Shown here one piece after another: positions 35,612-45,800 of a stretch of DNA of 64,000 bases. Every line of letters begins with the position of its first letter. The stretch's first letter is position 1. Source of the stretch: DATFTE01 sp963840665 (lineage in GTDB: Bacteria > Acidobacteriota > Terriglobia > Terriglobales > Acidobacteriaceae); contig CAWIZO010000008.1 in NCBI GenBank assembly GCA_963840665.1, forward strand, positions 744,001 to 808,000, read 5' to 3'. Below the pieces are notes generated by a model. It worked only from the letters and a program-made list of their open reading frames with translations. It had not been told where the DNA came from and did no database searches. Position numbers and translations under genes: made by a program.

Positions 35612-36765
35612 TACCGATCCACCTCGCCCAGGACGATGTCGAGCGTACCGATGACGGCGATCACGTCGGCGACCAGCGCGCCGCGCACCATCATGTCGAG
35701 CGCCTGCAAATTTACGAACGACGGAGGCCGCACGCGCACGCGATAGGGCTGCGTCGAGCCATCGCTGACAATGAAATATCCCAACTCGCCCTTCGGAGCC
35801 TCAATCGAGTGATAGATTTCGCCGACCGGCGGCTTGATCACCTTGGGAACCTTGGCCATGATCGGGCCTTCGGGAATCTTGGCGACTGCCTGTTCCAGAA
35901 TGCGCAGCGATTGCCGCATCTCTTCCATGCGTACCAGGTACCGATCGTAAGTGTCACCTTTGGTGCCAACTGGGATCTCGAAATCGACGTCCGCATAGGC
36001 GGCGTAGGGCTTCGCTTTGCGAAGATCCCACTTGACGCCACTCGCCCGAAGCACCGGTCCGGTTACTCCCAAGGCTTTGCACTGATCAGCGGTGATCATG
36101 CCGACGCCCTTCGTCCGCTCGAGCCAGATGCGGTTCGTGGTCAGCAGCGTCTCGTATTCGTCGATCTTCGGCTTGGCGAAGGCGATGAACTTCTCCACGT
36201 CGCGCTCGAAGCCTTCGTAAGTCTCGTATTGGCATCCACCGATGCGGAAGGCGTGCGTAGTCAGCCGTGCGCCGCAGTACTTTTCGAAAATCTTGAGAAT
36301 CTCTTCCCGATCGCGGAACAGATAAAACAGGGGCGTAATTGCACCGATATCGAGCGCATGCGTCCCCAACCACAGCTGATGACTGGCGAGGCGGTTCAGT
36401 TCCGTCAGGATGATTCGGATATAGTTGGCTCGCGGCGGCGCCTCAACGTTCATCAACTTCTCGACCGCTTCGCAGTAGCCGAGCCCGTTCGAGACCGCGG
36501 CGACGTAATCCATGCGATCGACGTAGGGATTGAACATCGTGTAGGTGCGATGTTCGGCAATCTTCTCTACGCCGCGATGGAGGTATCCGATAACACATTC
36601 CGTGCCTAATACCTTCTCGCCGTCGAGCTTCAGAATCACGCGCAACACACCGTGGGTTGCCGGATGCTGCGGGCCCATATTGATGATGAGTTCGTTGGAA
36701 TCAAGATAGGTCTGGTCCGGTTCGCCGAGTTCGAGATGCGAGATGTAAGTCGTCGGGTCGGTCAT
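35611..36765 (-). CDS. nuoD: NADH-quinone oxidoreductase subunit D
   Basis: 384 residues from ATG 36765, chosen because it overlaps the nuoC stop (ATGA). It is the 49-kDa-type subunit lining the quinone pocket, with NMGPQHPATHGVLRVILKLDGE near the N-terminus, IGYLHRGVEKIAE, RIGGCQYETYEGFERDVEKF, PVLRASGVKWDLRK and the C-terminal PPSFVNLQALDMMVRG...DVIAVIGTLDIVLGEVDR. The usual His of NMGPQHPATHG is present. Intact and translationally coupled at both ends. Confidence 0.96.
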   Translation of the reverse strand: MTDPTTYISHLELGEPDQTYLDSNELIINMGPQHPATHGVLRVILKLDGEKVLGTECVIGYLHRGVEKIAEHRTYTMFNPYVDRMDYVAAVSNGLGYCEAVEKLMNVEAPPRANYIRIILTELNRLASHQLWLGTHALDIGAITPLFYLFRDREEILKIFEKYCGARLTTHAFRIGGCQYETYEGFERDVEKFIAFAKPKIDEYETLLTTNRIWLERTKGVGMITADQCKALGVTGPVLRASGVKWDLRKAKPYAAYADVDFEIPVGTKGDTYDRYLVRMEEMRQSLRILEQAVAKIPEGPIMAKVPKVIKPPVGEIYHSIEAPKGELGYFIVSDGSTQPYRVRVRPPSFVNLQALDMMVRGALVADVIAVIGTLDIVLGEVDR

Positions 36766-37424
36766 TGGCCGGTCTCGATGCCCAGGTTGATCTGTACCCA
36801 CTCCTGATCCTGCTGAATGATGCCGTATTCTTTGCGCAACGGATGGCCCTTCCAGCCATCGGGCAGCAGAATGCGCTTCAAGTCAGGGTGTCCGTCAAAA
36901 CGAATGCCGAACATGTCGAAGACTTCCCTCTCCAGCCAGTTCGTGGTCGGCCAGATCGAGGTCGAACTCGGAACGGACGCGCCGTCGGCTATTCTGGCGG
37001 TCACACGAATGCGCTCGTTCTTCGCGAACGAATAAAGTATCCAGACGACGTCGAACTGTTTGTCGCGATTGGGATAATGGACAGCGGTCACATCGACGCA
37101 GTAGTCGAACTGCTCTTGGTCGCGCAGGATCTGCAACACCTCAGGTATCAGCGAGGAGTCGACGACAAAGTAGTTCTGTCCAAGATAAGTGTTCGCCTCC
37201 GCGATGCCAGAGCCATATTGACCCTTTAAGCGAGCGACTAAAGGAGAATCCCAGGGCGTGGGTGCCGGACCTGCCGGCTTAGTAGGCGGGGCGGGCTTTT
37301 CAGCGGCCGGGGCCTTCGGTGGAATAGCAGGTGCTGAGGACTGAGCGAGGGAAGTCTTCTCCGCCGCCGGTTTCTGCTCACCGCCCGGCGGCTGCGGTGT
37401 AGGCGATTTGGTTTCCTCGGGCAT
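36762..37424 (-). CDS. nuoC: NADH-quinone oxidoreductase subunit C with Pro/Ala-rich N-terminal extension
   Basis: About 220 residues from ATG 37424; a GTG six codons upstream (37442) is also possible. The first 65 residues are rich in Pro, Ala and Lys (PAAEKPAPPTKPAGPAPTP) and are probably disordered. The 30-kDa domain follows, with DYCVDVTAVHYPNRDKQFDVVWILYSF and the signature NWLEREVFDMFGIRFDGHPDLKRILLPDGWKGHPLRKEY. It is a separate gene from nuoD, not fused. It sits directly downstream of nuoA; the nuoB gene that usually lies between them is absent. Confidence 0.94.
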   Translation of the reverse strand: MPEETKSPTPQPPGGEQKPAAEKTSLAQSSAPAIPPKAPAAEKPAPPTKPAGPAPTPWDSPLVARLKGQYGSGIAEANTYLGQNYFVVDSSLIPEVLQILRDQEQFDYCVDVTAVHYPNRDKQFDVVWILYSFAKNERIRVTARIADGASVPSSTSIWPTTNWLEREVFDMFGIRFDGHPDLKRILLPDGWKGHPLRKEYGIIQQDQEWVQINLGIETGQ

Positions 37425-37520
37425 AGCTGCGAAGCTACACACCTCCGGCGTCGCAAAGGCTTTTTGAAGAACGTTAACTTCTAACAGCTTGCTACTACGC
37501 TGTCAACGGATTGCGCGCCG

Positions 37521-37877
37521 TTACACCCATTCCAGCGCGCCTTTTCTCCAGATCCAGATGTATCCCACCACCAGAATCAGAAGAAAGATGAGAACCTCGA
37601 CGAGGCCGAAGACGCCAAAGGCTTTCGACATTACGGCCCAGGGGAACAGGAAGATGGTCTCCACATCGAAGACCACGAAAAGGATGGCCACAATATAGAA
37701 GCGGACTGTGTAACGTCCGCGGGCATTATCTATGGGGTCGATGCCGCACTCGTACGGCATCAGTTTGGTCTTGCCAGGATTCTCGGGCCGTACCAGCTTC
37801 GCCGCCAACAGGGTGACCGGGAGCAGCACTCCCACCAGGGCGACGAAGAGAAAGATAGGAACGTAGTTCTGGGGCAT
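37521..37877 (-). CDS. nuoA: NADH-quinone oxidoreductase subunit A
   Basis: 118 residues and three transmembrane helices. The conserved loop reads KTKLMPYECGIDPIDNARGRYTVRFYIVAILFVVFDVETIFLFPWAV, with the ECG motif and the Asp/Glu of FDVE that contact NuoH and NuoJ near the quinone site. It is the first gene of the operon, divergent from lysS. A promoter should lie in the 128-base intergenic region. The gap to nuoC is 96 bases and holds no gene. Confidence 0.95.
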   Translation of the reverse strand: MPQNYVPIFLFVALVGVLLPVTLLAAKLVRPENPGKTKLMPYECGIDPIDNARGRYTVRFYIVAILFVVFDVETIFLFPWAVMSKAFGVFGLVEVLIFLLILVVGYIWIWRKGALEWV

Positions 37878-37967
37878 CCGCTCCTCACGCTACAAGAAAA
37901 ATGCGAGCTGGCAATATTACTGCGGACTGCATTTGTCTTCAAGGACTACGGAGAAATAGTGTTTGTT

Positions 37968-37973
37968 TATAAT
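37968..37973 (+). promoter_or_regulatory. Possible -10 element for lysS
   Basis: TATAAT lies 33 bases before the TTG start of lysS, in the divergent nuoA-lysS spacer. No convincing -35 is found at the usual distance, so only the -10 is supported. Confidence 0.4.
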
Positions 37974-38005
37974 CACTGTTTACCTTTCGCTCCCGAAGGA
38001 TATCC

Positions 38006-39550
38006 TTGGCACTCGACGAAGAAATTTACCAGTTGCGTCGCGACAAACTGAAAAAGATTGAGGCTCTTGGCCAGGAGTCTTACCCTCGCCGCTACGAATT
38101 CACCCATACGATTCCCCAGATTCTCGGCGAATACGCTGCGAAACCCGGCGAGGAACTGGAAGCGGCGCGGGTCACGGTTCGTGTCGCCGGACGCATCATG
38201 GCGATTCGGCTGATGGGGAAGGCGGGTTTCGCCCACCTGCAGCAGAACGGTGAACGGCTGCAGATCTACGTCAAGAAGGACGCCGTCGGCGAAAACGCAT
38301 TCGAGCTGTACAAACTGCTCGATCTGGGAGATCACGTCGGAGTGAGCGGATATCTCTTCCGCACCCGCACCGGGGAGCTTTCGATTCACGTGGAGGAGAT
38401 CACATTTCTCTCCAAAGATCTTCTGCCTTTGCCGGAAAAGTGGCACGGTCTGACCGACGTTGAGCAGCGGTACCGGCAGCGTTATGTCGATCTGTTCGTG
38501 AATCCTGAGGTTCGCGAGGTCTTCATCAAACGCAGCAAACTCGTGCAGTCGCTGCGAAGGTCGCTTGATGGGCGCGGGTTTATTGAAGTTGAGACGCCGA
38601 TGATGCATCCCATCGCCGGCGGAGCTGTGGCCAAGCCGTTCGTCACGCATCACAACACGTTGGACGTCAACCTCTATCTTCGCATCGCTCCTGAGCTCTA
38701 CTTAAAGAGGCTTACGGTCGGTGGCCTGGATCGGGTCTATGAGATCAATCGCAACTTCCGCAATGAAGGCATCTCTACGCGCCACAACCCTGAATTCACC
38801 ATGCTCGAGTTCTATCAGGCTTACGCTGATTACCGCGTGGTGATGGAACTGACGCAGCAACTGATCGAGCACGCAGCCAAGGATGTCAATGGCGGCACCA
38901 CCAGTCAGTGGGGCGAACACATCCTCGACTGGTCCAAGTGGCAGAAGATGACCATGCGGGAAGCGATTATCCATTTCTGGCCGGAAAAAGCTGGAGCGAA
39001 GCCGGAGATGTCCGATTTCGCTTCGCATGACAGAGTGAAAGCGCTGGTCGAGCGCTTCAATGCGGCACACGCCCACATTGCTTACGATCCCAAAGAACCG
39101 GTGGGAAGAACCATCGCGAATCTGTTCGAGGCTACATCCGAAGATCACCTGATCCAGCCGACGGTCATCTATGAATTCCCGACCGCGGTTTCGCCGCTCT
39201 CAAAGCAGAAGGCCGATGAACCGGACTGGACCGAACGCTTCGAGATTTACGCCGGGCAGATGGAGATTTCGAACGGGTTCAGTGAACTCAACGATCCGGT
39301 CGATCAGCGCAACCGCTTTGAGCAGCAATTGGAGGAGCGCGAGCGCGGAGACGACGAGGCTCATCAGATGGACGAAGACTACATTCGCGCGCTGTCATAC
39401 GGAATGCCACCAGCCGGGGGCGTTGGTGTGGGAATCGACCGGTTGACCATGCTCTTCACGAATTCAACCAGCATTCGCGACGTTATTCTTTTCCCGCTGC
39501 TGCGGCCAGAAAGAGTCGCCGAAGATCAGCCCGAGGAATCGAAACCCTAG
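38006..39550 (+). CDS. lysS: Lysyl-tRNA synthetase, class II
   Basis: 514 residues. Start TTG 38006 follows GAAGGATATCC. The N-terminal OB-fold (about 60-160) binds the anticodon: VAGRIMAIRLMGKAGFAHLQ. The catalytic domain shows motif 1 around VETPMMHPIAGGA, motif 2 in FRNEGISTRHNPEFTMLEFY and motif 3 in GVGIDRLTMLFT. It attaches lysine to tRNA-Lys in the cytoplasm. Intact and monocistronic; the next gene starts 74 bases after its stop on the same strand. Confidence 0.96.
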   Translation: MALDEEIYQLRRDKLKKIEALGQESYPRRYEFTHTIPQILGEYAAKPGEELEAARVTVRVAGRIMAIRLMGKAGFAHLQQNGERLQIYVKKDAVGENAFELYKLLDLGDHVGVSGYLFRTRTGELSIHVEEITFLSKDLLPLPEKWHGLTDVEQRYRQRYVDLFVNPEVREVFIKRSKLVQSLRRSLDGRGFIEVETPMMHPIAGGAVAKPFVTHHNTLDVNLYLRIAPELYLKRLTVGGLDRVYEINRNFRNEGISTRHNPEFTMLEFYQAYADYRVVMELTQQLIEHAAKDVNGGTTSQWGEHILDWSKWQKMTMREAIIHFWPEKAGAKPEMSDFASHDRVKALVERFNAAHAHIAYDPKEPVGRTIANLFEATSEDHLIQPTVIYEFPTAVSPLSKQKADEPDWTERFEIYAGQMEISNGFSELNDPVDQRNRFEQQLEERERGDDEAHQMDEDYIRALSYGMPPAGGVGVGIDRLTMLFTNSTSIRDVILFPLLRPERVAEDQPEESKP

Positions 39551-39624
39551 AAAAAATCGGTTTGACCGCAATTTCCGCATAGACGTTTCGCTTCTTTCTC
39601 CGCACACTGGAATTGAATACAGCC

Positions 39625-41067
39625 ATGAGCTTCGACTTTGATTCCGCGACCCGCCGCCGATTGGGTTACCAACTCATTGATCAAATTGACGCCTTTTTTT
39701 CTTCCCTGCCCGATCGTCCCGTGCAATTACCGGCTGATCAGCGCACCTACGGACCGCTCGACGGCAGCCTGCCTGAGTTAGGCGAAGATCCCGAAGTCGT
39801 TCTGGCGGAGGTCTGCGGCGCGATGGTGGAGAAGGGCTTTCATGTGCCCAGCGCGCATTACTTCGGCCTGATGAATCCCACGCCAACCTACATGGGAGTG
39901 CTGGGCGAGGCTCTGACAGCGGCGCTGAATCCACAGCTTGCGACGTTAGCCCGCTCGCAGTTGGCCTCGAAGGTCGAATTGCAAACCGTGCAGTGGATTG
40001 GTGCACGGGTGGGATGGAAGGATTCGTTCAGCGGCACTTTCACCAGCGGAGGCAACGAAGCGAACTTCAGCGGCCTGGCGTTGGCGCTGGCTGATAAGTT
40101 TCCTGATGCCATCGAAGACGGTATCGCTTCGATCGGCGCGCAACCAGTTGCCTATGCCTCTGAAGAGTCGCACCACTCGCTAGACAAGTCAGCGGGATTG
40201 CTGGGCATCGGACGCAAGGGCCTGCGACGAATTCCCGTTGACGACAGTTTGCGACTGGATGTGGGACGTCTGAAGCGCGCAATCGTCGATGACGTTTCCG
40301 CCGGCAAAAGGCCCTTCTGTGTCGTCGTTACGGCGGGAACGACCAACTCAGGCATGGTGGATGACATTGAAGCAGTTTCTAGAGTCTGCCGTGAACACGG
40401 TCTCTGGCTTCATGTCGACGGTGCATATGGTGCTTCGGTAATCTTCTCGGACCAGCACCGTGACCTGGTAAAGGGCATCGAGCTCGCAGACTCGATTACG
40501 CTCGATCCACATAAATGGCTGGCGGTCCCGTTCGCCGCTGGAGTCATCCTCACGAATCATCCTGAAGTGATGGAGCGAGCCTTCTCGGTCGCCGCCCCTT
40601 ATATGCCTAAAGCCGGAGGCGCCAAACTTCCAGACAACGCGCGCATCAGCACGCAGTGGACGCGCCGCATGAACTCGCTGAAGCTGTGGTTGACCCTGCG
40701 CGTGCACGGTCGCAAAGCCTATGAGGATCTGATCGACCGCCAGCTGCGTTTGGCTTATGGCTTTGCCGATTGGATTCGCGGCTCAGCGCACTACGAACTG
40801 GTGATTTCTCCGACTCTGCCGATCGTGACGTTCCAGTGGAAGAGCTCGCAAATCGGGTCGCGGACACTGGCGGACATCCACGCGGAGGTTGTGGAAGAGA
40901 TGACCCAAGACGGACGGCTCTGGATCTCAGATACACTGGTCAGGGGCCGCAGTGCGCTAAGAATGATGGTAATCAGCTACCTGACCGAAGATCGCCATTT
41001 GCGTGATCTTCAAGAGGGCCTCGAACACACGGCGGCAAAGATTTCCGCGGTGGCGACCCACAAATAA
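39625..41067 (+). CDS. PLP-dependent group II decarboxylase-like protein
   Basis: 480 residues from ATG 39625 (an in-frame TTG at 39613 is the alternative). Fold-type I PLP enzyme of the Pyridoxal_deC group. TSGGNEAN (140-147) contacts the cofactor phosphate, HVDGAYG (263-269) has the Asp265 that holds the pyridine nitrogen, and DPHKWL places Lys297 as the Schiff-base lysine. Related enzymes decarboxylate glutamate, aromatic amino acids or diaminobutyrate. The substrate cannot be assigned from sequence alone. No transporter or partner gene adjoins it. Confidence 0.85.
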   Translation: MSFDFDSATRRRLGYQLIDQIDAFFSSLPDRPVQLPADQRTYGPLDGSLPELGEDPEVVLAEVCGAMVEKGFHVPSAHYFGLMNPTPTYMGVLGEALTAALNPQLATLARSQLASKVELQTVQWIGARVGWKDSFSGTFTSGGNEANFSGLALALADKFPDAIEDGIASIGAQPVAYASEESHHSLDKSAGLLGIGRKGLRRIPVDDSLRLDVGRLKRAIVDDVSAGKRPFCVVVTAGTTNSGMVDDIEAVSRVCREHGLWLHVDGAYGASVIFSDQHRDLVKGIELADSITLDPHKWLAVPFAAGVILTNHPEVMERAFSVAAPYMPKAGGAKLPDNARISTQWTRRMNSLKLWLTLRVHGRKAYEDLIDRQLRLAYGFADWIRGSAHYELVISPTLPIVTFQWKSSQIGSRTLADIHAEVVEEMTQDGRLWISDTLVRGRSALRMMVISYLTEDRHLRDLQEGLEHTAAKISAVATHK

Positions 41068-41069
41068 AA

Positions 41070-41095
41070 AAGGGATGAGATTTCTCCCACCCCTT
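41070..41095. terminator. Bidirectional terminator between convergent genes
   Basis: AAGGGATGAGA (41070-41080), loop TTTC, then TCCCACCCCTT (41085-41095) pair in 9 of 11 positions. An A-rich stretch on the left (41062-41070) gives a T run on the minus strand, which suits the lactonase-like gene ending at 41116. The decarboxylase gene ends at 41067. Confidence 0.6.
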
Positions 41096-41115
41096 CACAG
41101 CCAGATAATTCGAGG

Positions 41116-42339
41116 CTACTTCATTACAACAGCAAGTCCTTGCGGCACTTCGCCAGCGTGGACGGGAATCTTGATCGGATTCAAAGTCTCCGTCAAGGAA
41201 CCGTCGGTGGCGCTGATGTTCAGGACGTGCAGGAAGTTCCCTGGCGTCTGACCATTGGGTTGAAGTCCGAGCACGTATAGGAAATTGCCGGTCGGATCGA
41301 TCTTGGTTTCCGTCGGTTCATCCGTGCCCGCCTTCAGTGTCAGATGTTGTACCTGAAGAGGCTTCAAATAGTTCCCGCCGCTTACGTTGTAAACCGTGAT
41401 GGTCCGGGTTCCAGTCTCGATGGTGTAGAGGTGGGATCCGGTCGGATCAACAGTCAGCCAGCAGATTAGCGATCCCTGATTCACGATGACCTTGCCAAGC
41501 GCCAACACGCCAGCCGTGCTGTAGGTATAGACACCCATCTGGTTGACAGCGGGCATTCCGACGTAAACGGCGCGTTGCTTCGGATGCGCGGCCGCTCCGA
41601 GGAACACCGGGCCACGTACCGGCAACATGCTGTTGTTGGCGGCGAGCGTTCCATCGGTGTTCACGTTATAGGAGGTAAGCAAGCCACCATCCATGAACTG
41701 CACGACGAAGTTGAACTTTCCACTGGGGCTAACCAGCGCCTGAGCCGGCAGAGAACCAGCAGGATAGTTGATTGTCGAGTTCGCCACGGGTGTCAGTACG
41801 CCCGTAGCTTCGTTTACGGTGAAGGTGGTGATATTCGGAGTTCCGCCAGTCTGCAGCGGATCGTCAGCCTGATTGACAACCGTCATCTGCGCTCCGGCAG
41901 GGCTGATCTCGTCGAGGCCGATGCTGACCGGATCCTGGCCATTCGAGGCCGCGGAGGTCAGGTTCTTCAGGCTGCCATCGGAATTAATGGCGAAGCTGGT
42001 GATGGTGTTAGTATCGCCGTTCACTGCGAACAGCAACGTGCCCGCCGCGTTGACGACAATTTGCTGGTCGGACTGGAAACCGGGTGAGAAAACGGAGTTC
42101 ATTTCGAAAACGCCGCTTCCGCCGGTCGCGAAAGGAGAGCCCTTGATCGGGGTCAGCTTTCCGGTTCCATCGTTGCTGTAGGCATAGACAGAGTTTTTGT
42201 TGGGCAACTGGCCAATGTTGCTTTCGACGTAGACAGCATTGACCTGGGCGAGGGCCGCGGTGCCTACCATCAAGATAGCGGTCAGCAGAAGACCTGGGCG
42301 GAACCGCGACTTTTTGCGGCCTGCTTGTGACATGCTCAT
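41116..42339 (-). CDS. Exported lactonase-like beta-propeller protein
   Basis: About 407 residues from ATG 42339, preceded by CAGGAGG. The signal peptide ends in GTAALAQ. The mature chain has repeated blades such as NAVYVESNIGQLPNKNSVYAYSNDG, GTLLFAVNGDTNTITSFAINSDGSL and DPTGNFLYVLGLQPNG. This is the YVTN/lactonase (PF10282-like) seven-bladed fold, related to 6-phosphogluconolactonase and muconate cycloisomerase-like proteins. Exported members usually have no proven activity. Its paralogue at 49130-50380 shares the opening and the C-terminal blade, and the two flank the czc operon. Confidence 0.83.
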   Translation of the reverse strand: MSMSQAGRKKSRFRPGLLLTAILMVGTAALAQVNAVYVESNIGQLPNKNSVYAYSNDGTGKLTPIKGSPFATGGSGVFEMNSVFSPGFQSDQQIVVNAAGTLLFAVNGDTNTITSFAINSDGSLKNLTSAASNGQDPVSIGLDEISPAGAQMTVVNQADDPLQTGGTPNITTFTVNEATGVLTPVANSTINYPAGSLPAQALVSPSGKFNFVVQFMDGGLLTSYNVNTDGTLAANNSMLPVRGPVFLGAAAHPKQRAVYVGMPAVNQMGVYTYSTAGVLALGKVIVNQGSLICWLTVDPTGSHLYTIETGTRTITVYNVSGGNYLKPLQVQHLTLKAGTDEPTETKIDPTGNFLYVLGLQPNGQTPGNFLHVLNISATDGSLTETLNPIKIPVHAGEVPQGLAVVMK

Positions 42340-42825
42340 GACTTGCTCATCCTCCTGTTGGAATTCTTCAACTGCAAGCGTCGGCAACATAGCGGAAACC
42401 CGCCTCTGTAACCGTTTCGCCATCGGGAGCCTTGCCACCTGCCCCGCCGGCATCGATTGAATGTTTGTGGTCCCGACCGGGCCTGCCCTTCGGAAAGGGC
42501 AAGTGGGGGGTGTCGATCAGGCACAGAACCTCTGTCCGTCCCGGTGCAGGTTGGTGGCCAAATCACCGGCATGAAGAAACAACATCTTTTCGTGCTTTTC
42601 GATTGCGCTAGTGCAGATTCATGCACAATCTGTCCAGCCTTGTGCATTCGGTAGCACGTCATTAAACAAAAACCTAACCTAGATTCCGTACGCAATCGAG
42701 GTTGAAACGGATTCTATCCAGCAAATCATTCATCGAAACTGAGGTTCAATGAGATGAAGTGATTGAGAAGTTAGACTCTATTGCAACAAGAATCACTAAG
42801 GATGAAGTACTCCATTCTTCTCGCT
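42340..42825. other. Intergenic region between czcA and the lactonase-like gene
   Basis: 486 bases with no supported gene. On the minus strand it forms the leader of the lactonase-like gene. It contains the dyad at 42621-42647, a hairpin TGCCCTT-CGGA-AAGGGCA (42484-42501) and a small GCGG/CCGC hairpin in the last 70 bases before the gene. Confidence 0.5.
42621..42647. promoter_or_regulatory. Inverted repeat, operator candidate
   Basis: ATGCACAA (42621-42628) and TTGTGCAT (42640-42647) are perfect inverted half-sites separated by 11 bases, so their centres are about two helical turns apart. A second dyad, GTGCA-N6-TGCAC (42611-42626), overlaps it. It lies about 290 bases upstream of the lactonase-like gene. 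Confidence 0.4.
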
Positions 42826-45800
42826 CTAATCTACGTGCTCGCCTTCTTCTAGGAAGCGCGCTTCGGGAGGCGGCAGCTTGTCGCCGGGCCGTGCCCAGAA
42901 GCAGTACAACGTGGGCAACAGGAACACACCAATCAGCAGTTCCAACGTCAGGCCGCCCACAATCACGATAGCGAAGGGACGTTGCGAGTCCGATCCGATC
43001 TCGTGCGACATCGCGGCCGGCAGCAGTCCCAACGTCGCGACCAGCATGGTCATCATGATGGGTCGCAAGCGCAGAGACGCTCCTTCTTTGGCCGCCTCCT
43101 GTACGGTGCGCCCTCGTACCCGCAGCTGGTTGATGTACTCGACCATGATGACTCCGGTCTGCACTGATACGCCGATCAACGCAAGAAAGCCGAGGCCAGA
43201 AGAAACGCTGAAGTGGGTTCCCGTTGCGAGTAGCGACAACAAGCCGCCCAGAGGAGACAACGAAACCACCGCCAGGATCAGGCCCGTCCACTTCCATGAC
43301 GAGAACGCCGAGTACAGGATCAACGAAATCAGAAGCAAGGTGATGGGGACGACGATGGCAAGTCGCCGGTTGGCACGCTGCTGACTTTCGTACTCGCCCG
43401 TCCAATCGAGGTGATATCCCTCGGGGAACTGGACTTTCTCTTTCACTTGCTGGATGGCTTGCTCCACGGTGCTACCCAGATCTCTCCCGCGCACGCTGTA
43501 CTTGATTGCGATGTAGCGCGAGTTCCCTTCCCGGTAGATGGTCGAAGCGCCGTCTTCGAGCTTGATCTGGCAGAGTTGACCAAGGGAAACGCGCTCGCCC
43601 GACGGTGACAAAATACGGATGTTGGCGATGTCGTCGACCGTCTTGCGATACGACTCCTGATAGCGCGCCGTCAGGTCGTAACGCTGGTCTCCGATCAAGA
43701 TCTGACTGACGGCCTTCCCGCCAACGGCGGTCTCGACAGCGTCCTGCACGTCGCTGACGTTGATGCCGAAGCGATCGGCGGCCGCGCGGTCGATTACCAG
43801 ATTGACATTGGGTTGCCCACGCACCTCAAAGATTCCCAGGTCGGCTACTCCGGGAACTTTGCTCATCACATCCTGCATCTCGTTGGCTTTTTGCTCCAGC
43901 GTCTTGAGATCTGAGCCGAACAACTTAACAGCGAGTTCGCCTTTGACGCCGCTGACAGCCTCTTCCACGTTGTCGGAAATCGGTTGCGAGAAATTCCAAA
44001 TCACGCCGGGGAGCTTGCTGAGTTCCTTGTCCATGGCGGCGATCAGGTCGTCTTTCGAGTCGAACTGTTTGCGCCATTTATCCCGCGGCAATAAATCGAC
44101 AAAGAATTCCGTGTTGTAAAAGCCGCTGGCGTCGGTACCGTCGTCCGGGCGGCCCACTTGGCTCACTATCTGCGTGACTTCGGGAAACTGTGACAGCACG
44201 GTCCGAGCCTTGTTGGCCAAATCGATGCCGGCTGTAGGTCCGGTGCTTGGCGCCAACGTACCGCGCACCCAGATCGCGCCTTCATCGAGATGGGGAAGGA
44301 ATTCGGAGCCAATGACTCCGCTGAAACCGAGGAACAGCATGAGCACCAGAAGAACCAAGGCGCCCGACAATACCGTCTTTTCATGTTCCAGGCACCAGTC
44401 AAGATCGTGCCGGTAGCGCTTGATCAGGAACTCAAGCACTGGATTGCGCCACTCTTTCATGTGCCCGCGGAACAGAAAACTACAAACAACAGGAGCGATC
44501 ACCAACGCAAAGATCAGGGCACCCAACAGGGCGAAGGCCACGGTCCAGGCCATCGGTGCGAACAAGCGTCCTTCCACTCGTTGCAACGTAAATATCGGCA
44601 GATAGGCCGTGATGATGATCAGAATGGCGAAAAACACCGGACGCTGCACTTCGTGCGCTGCATCGCCAATGATCTGCACCAGCGTCTTGTGTTCGCCAGT
44701 ATTGGTCTCCGTGTGGCGAAGAATGTTCTCGACCATGACGACTGAACCGTCGACGATCATTCCGAAGTCGAGGGCGCCGAGAGAAAGCAGGTTCGCGGGA
44801 ATGTGCCGGATGTCGAGCAGGATGGACGCGAACAGCAAAGAAAACGGGATGGTTCCAGCAACGACCAGCGCACTGCGCGCGTTGCCAAGAAATAGAAACA
44901 GGATCAACGTGACCAGCAGGACGCCGTGTGTCAGGTTCCGCAGCACGGTGTGGCTGGTGTAAGTCACCAAGTCGCTACGATCAAGGTGCGGCACCAGTTT
45001 TACACCTGCAGGCAAGAGCCGGTTGTTCAACTGATGAATCTTGTTATGCAGCGCCACCAGCGTGGTGTCGGCTTCCGCGCCTTTGCGCAGCAGGATGATC
45101 CCTTCCACAACATCGTCATCGTTGAGGACGGTTCCGTCTTCATGGCGGATGGTTTTTCCTAGTTGTCCCAGCCGCACCTTTGGTGCCTGCACGACGATTC
45201 CCAGGTCGCGGATTCGCACCGGAGTACCGTTAACAACTTTGACCACAGTGGCGCCGATATCATCCGTGTTGGCCATCAATCCCACCGCGCGGACGTTCAA
45301 CGCCTGCTGCCCGCGCTCGATGAAGCCTCCTCCGGCGTTAATGTTGTTATTCGCCAGCGCCTGTTCCACCGTGCTCAGTGAGAGGCCGTAGGAGACCAGT
45401 TTGTTGGGATCGAGCTGCACCTGGTATTCGCGCGTAGGACCGCCGAAGATATTCACATCCACGACGTTCGGCACCGACTTCAGCTGATTCAGTACGAACC
45501 AATCCTGCAGCGACTTCAGTTCCATCACGTCATACTTCGGATTGGAACTGGTCAGCGTGTAAAACATGATCTGACCGGTAGGGCTGTAATCGGGACCGAG
45601 TCCGGGATTCACACCATTGGGAAGTGTCGCCAACTGCAGGCGGTCGAGCACCTCCTGGCGCGCATTGAAGGTGGTGGTTTCGTCGTCGTAGATGATGGTG
45701 ATGACCGACAATCCGGCCAGCGACGTTGAGCGGATGTGCGTCATGTGAGCCACACCGTTCAACTGCACTTCGAGCGGAACCGTGATCTGCTGTTCCACCT

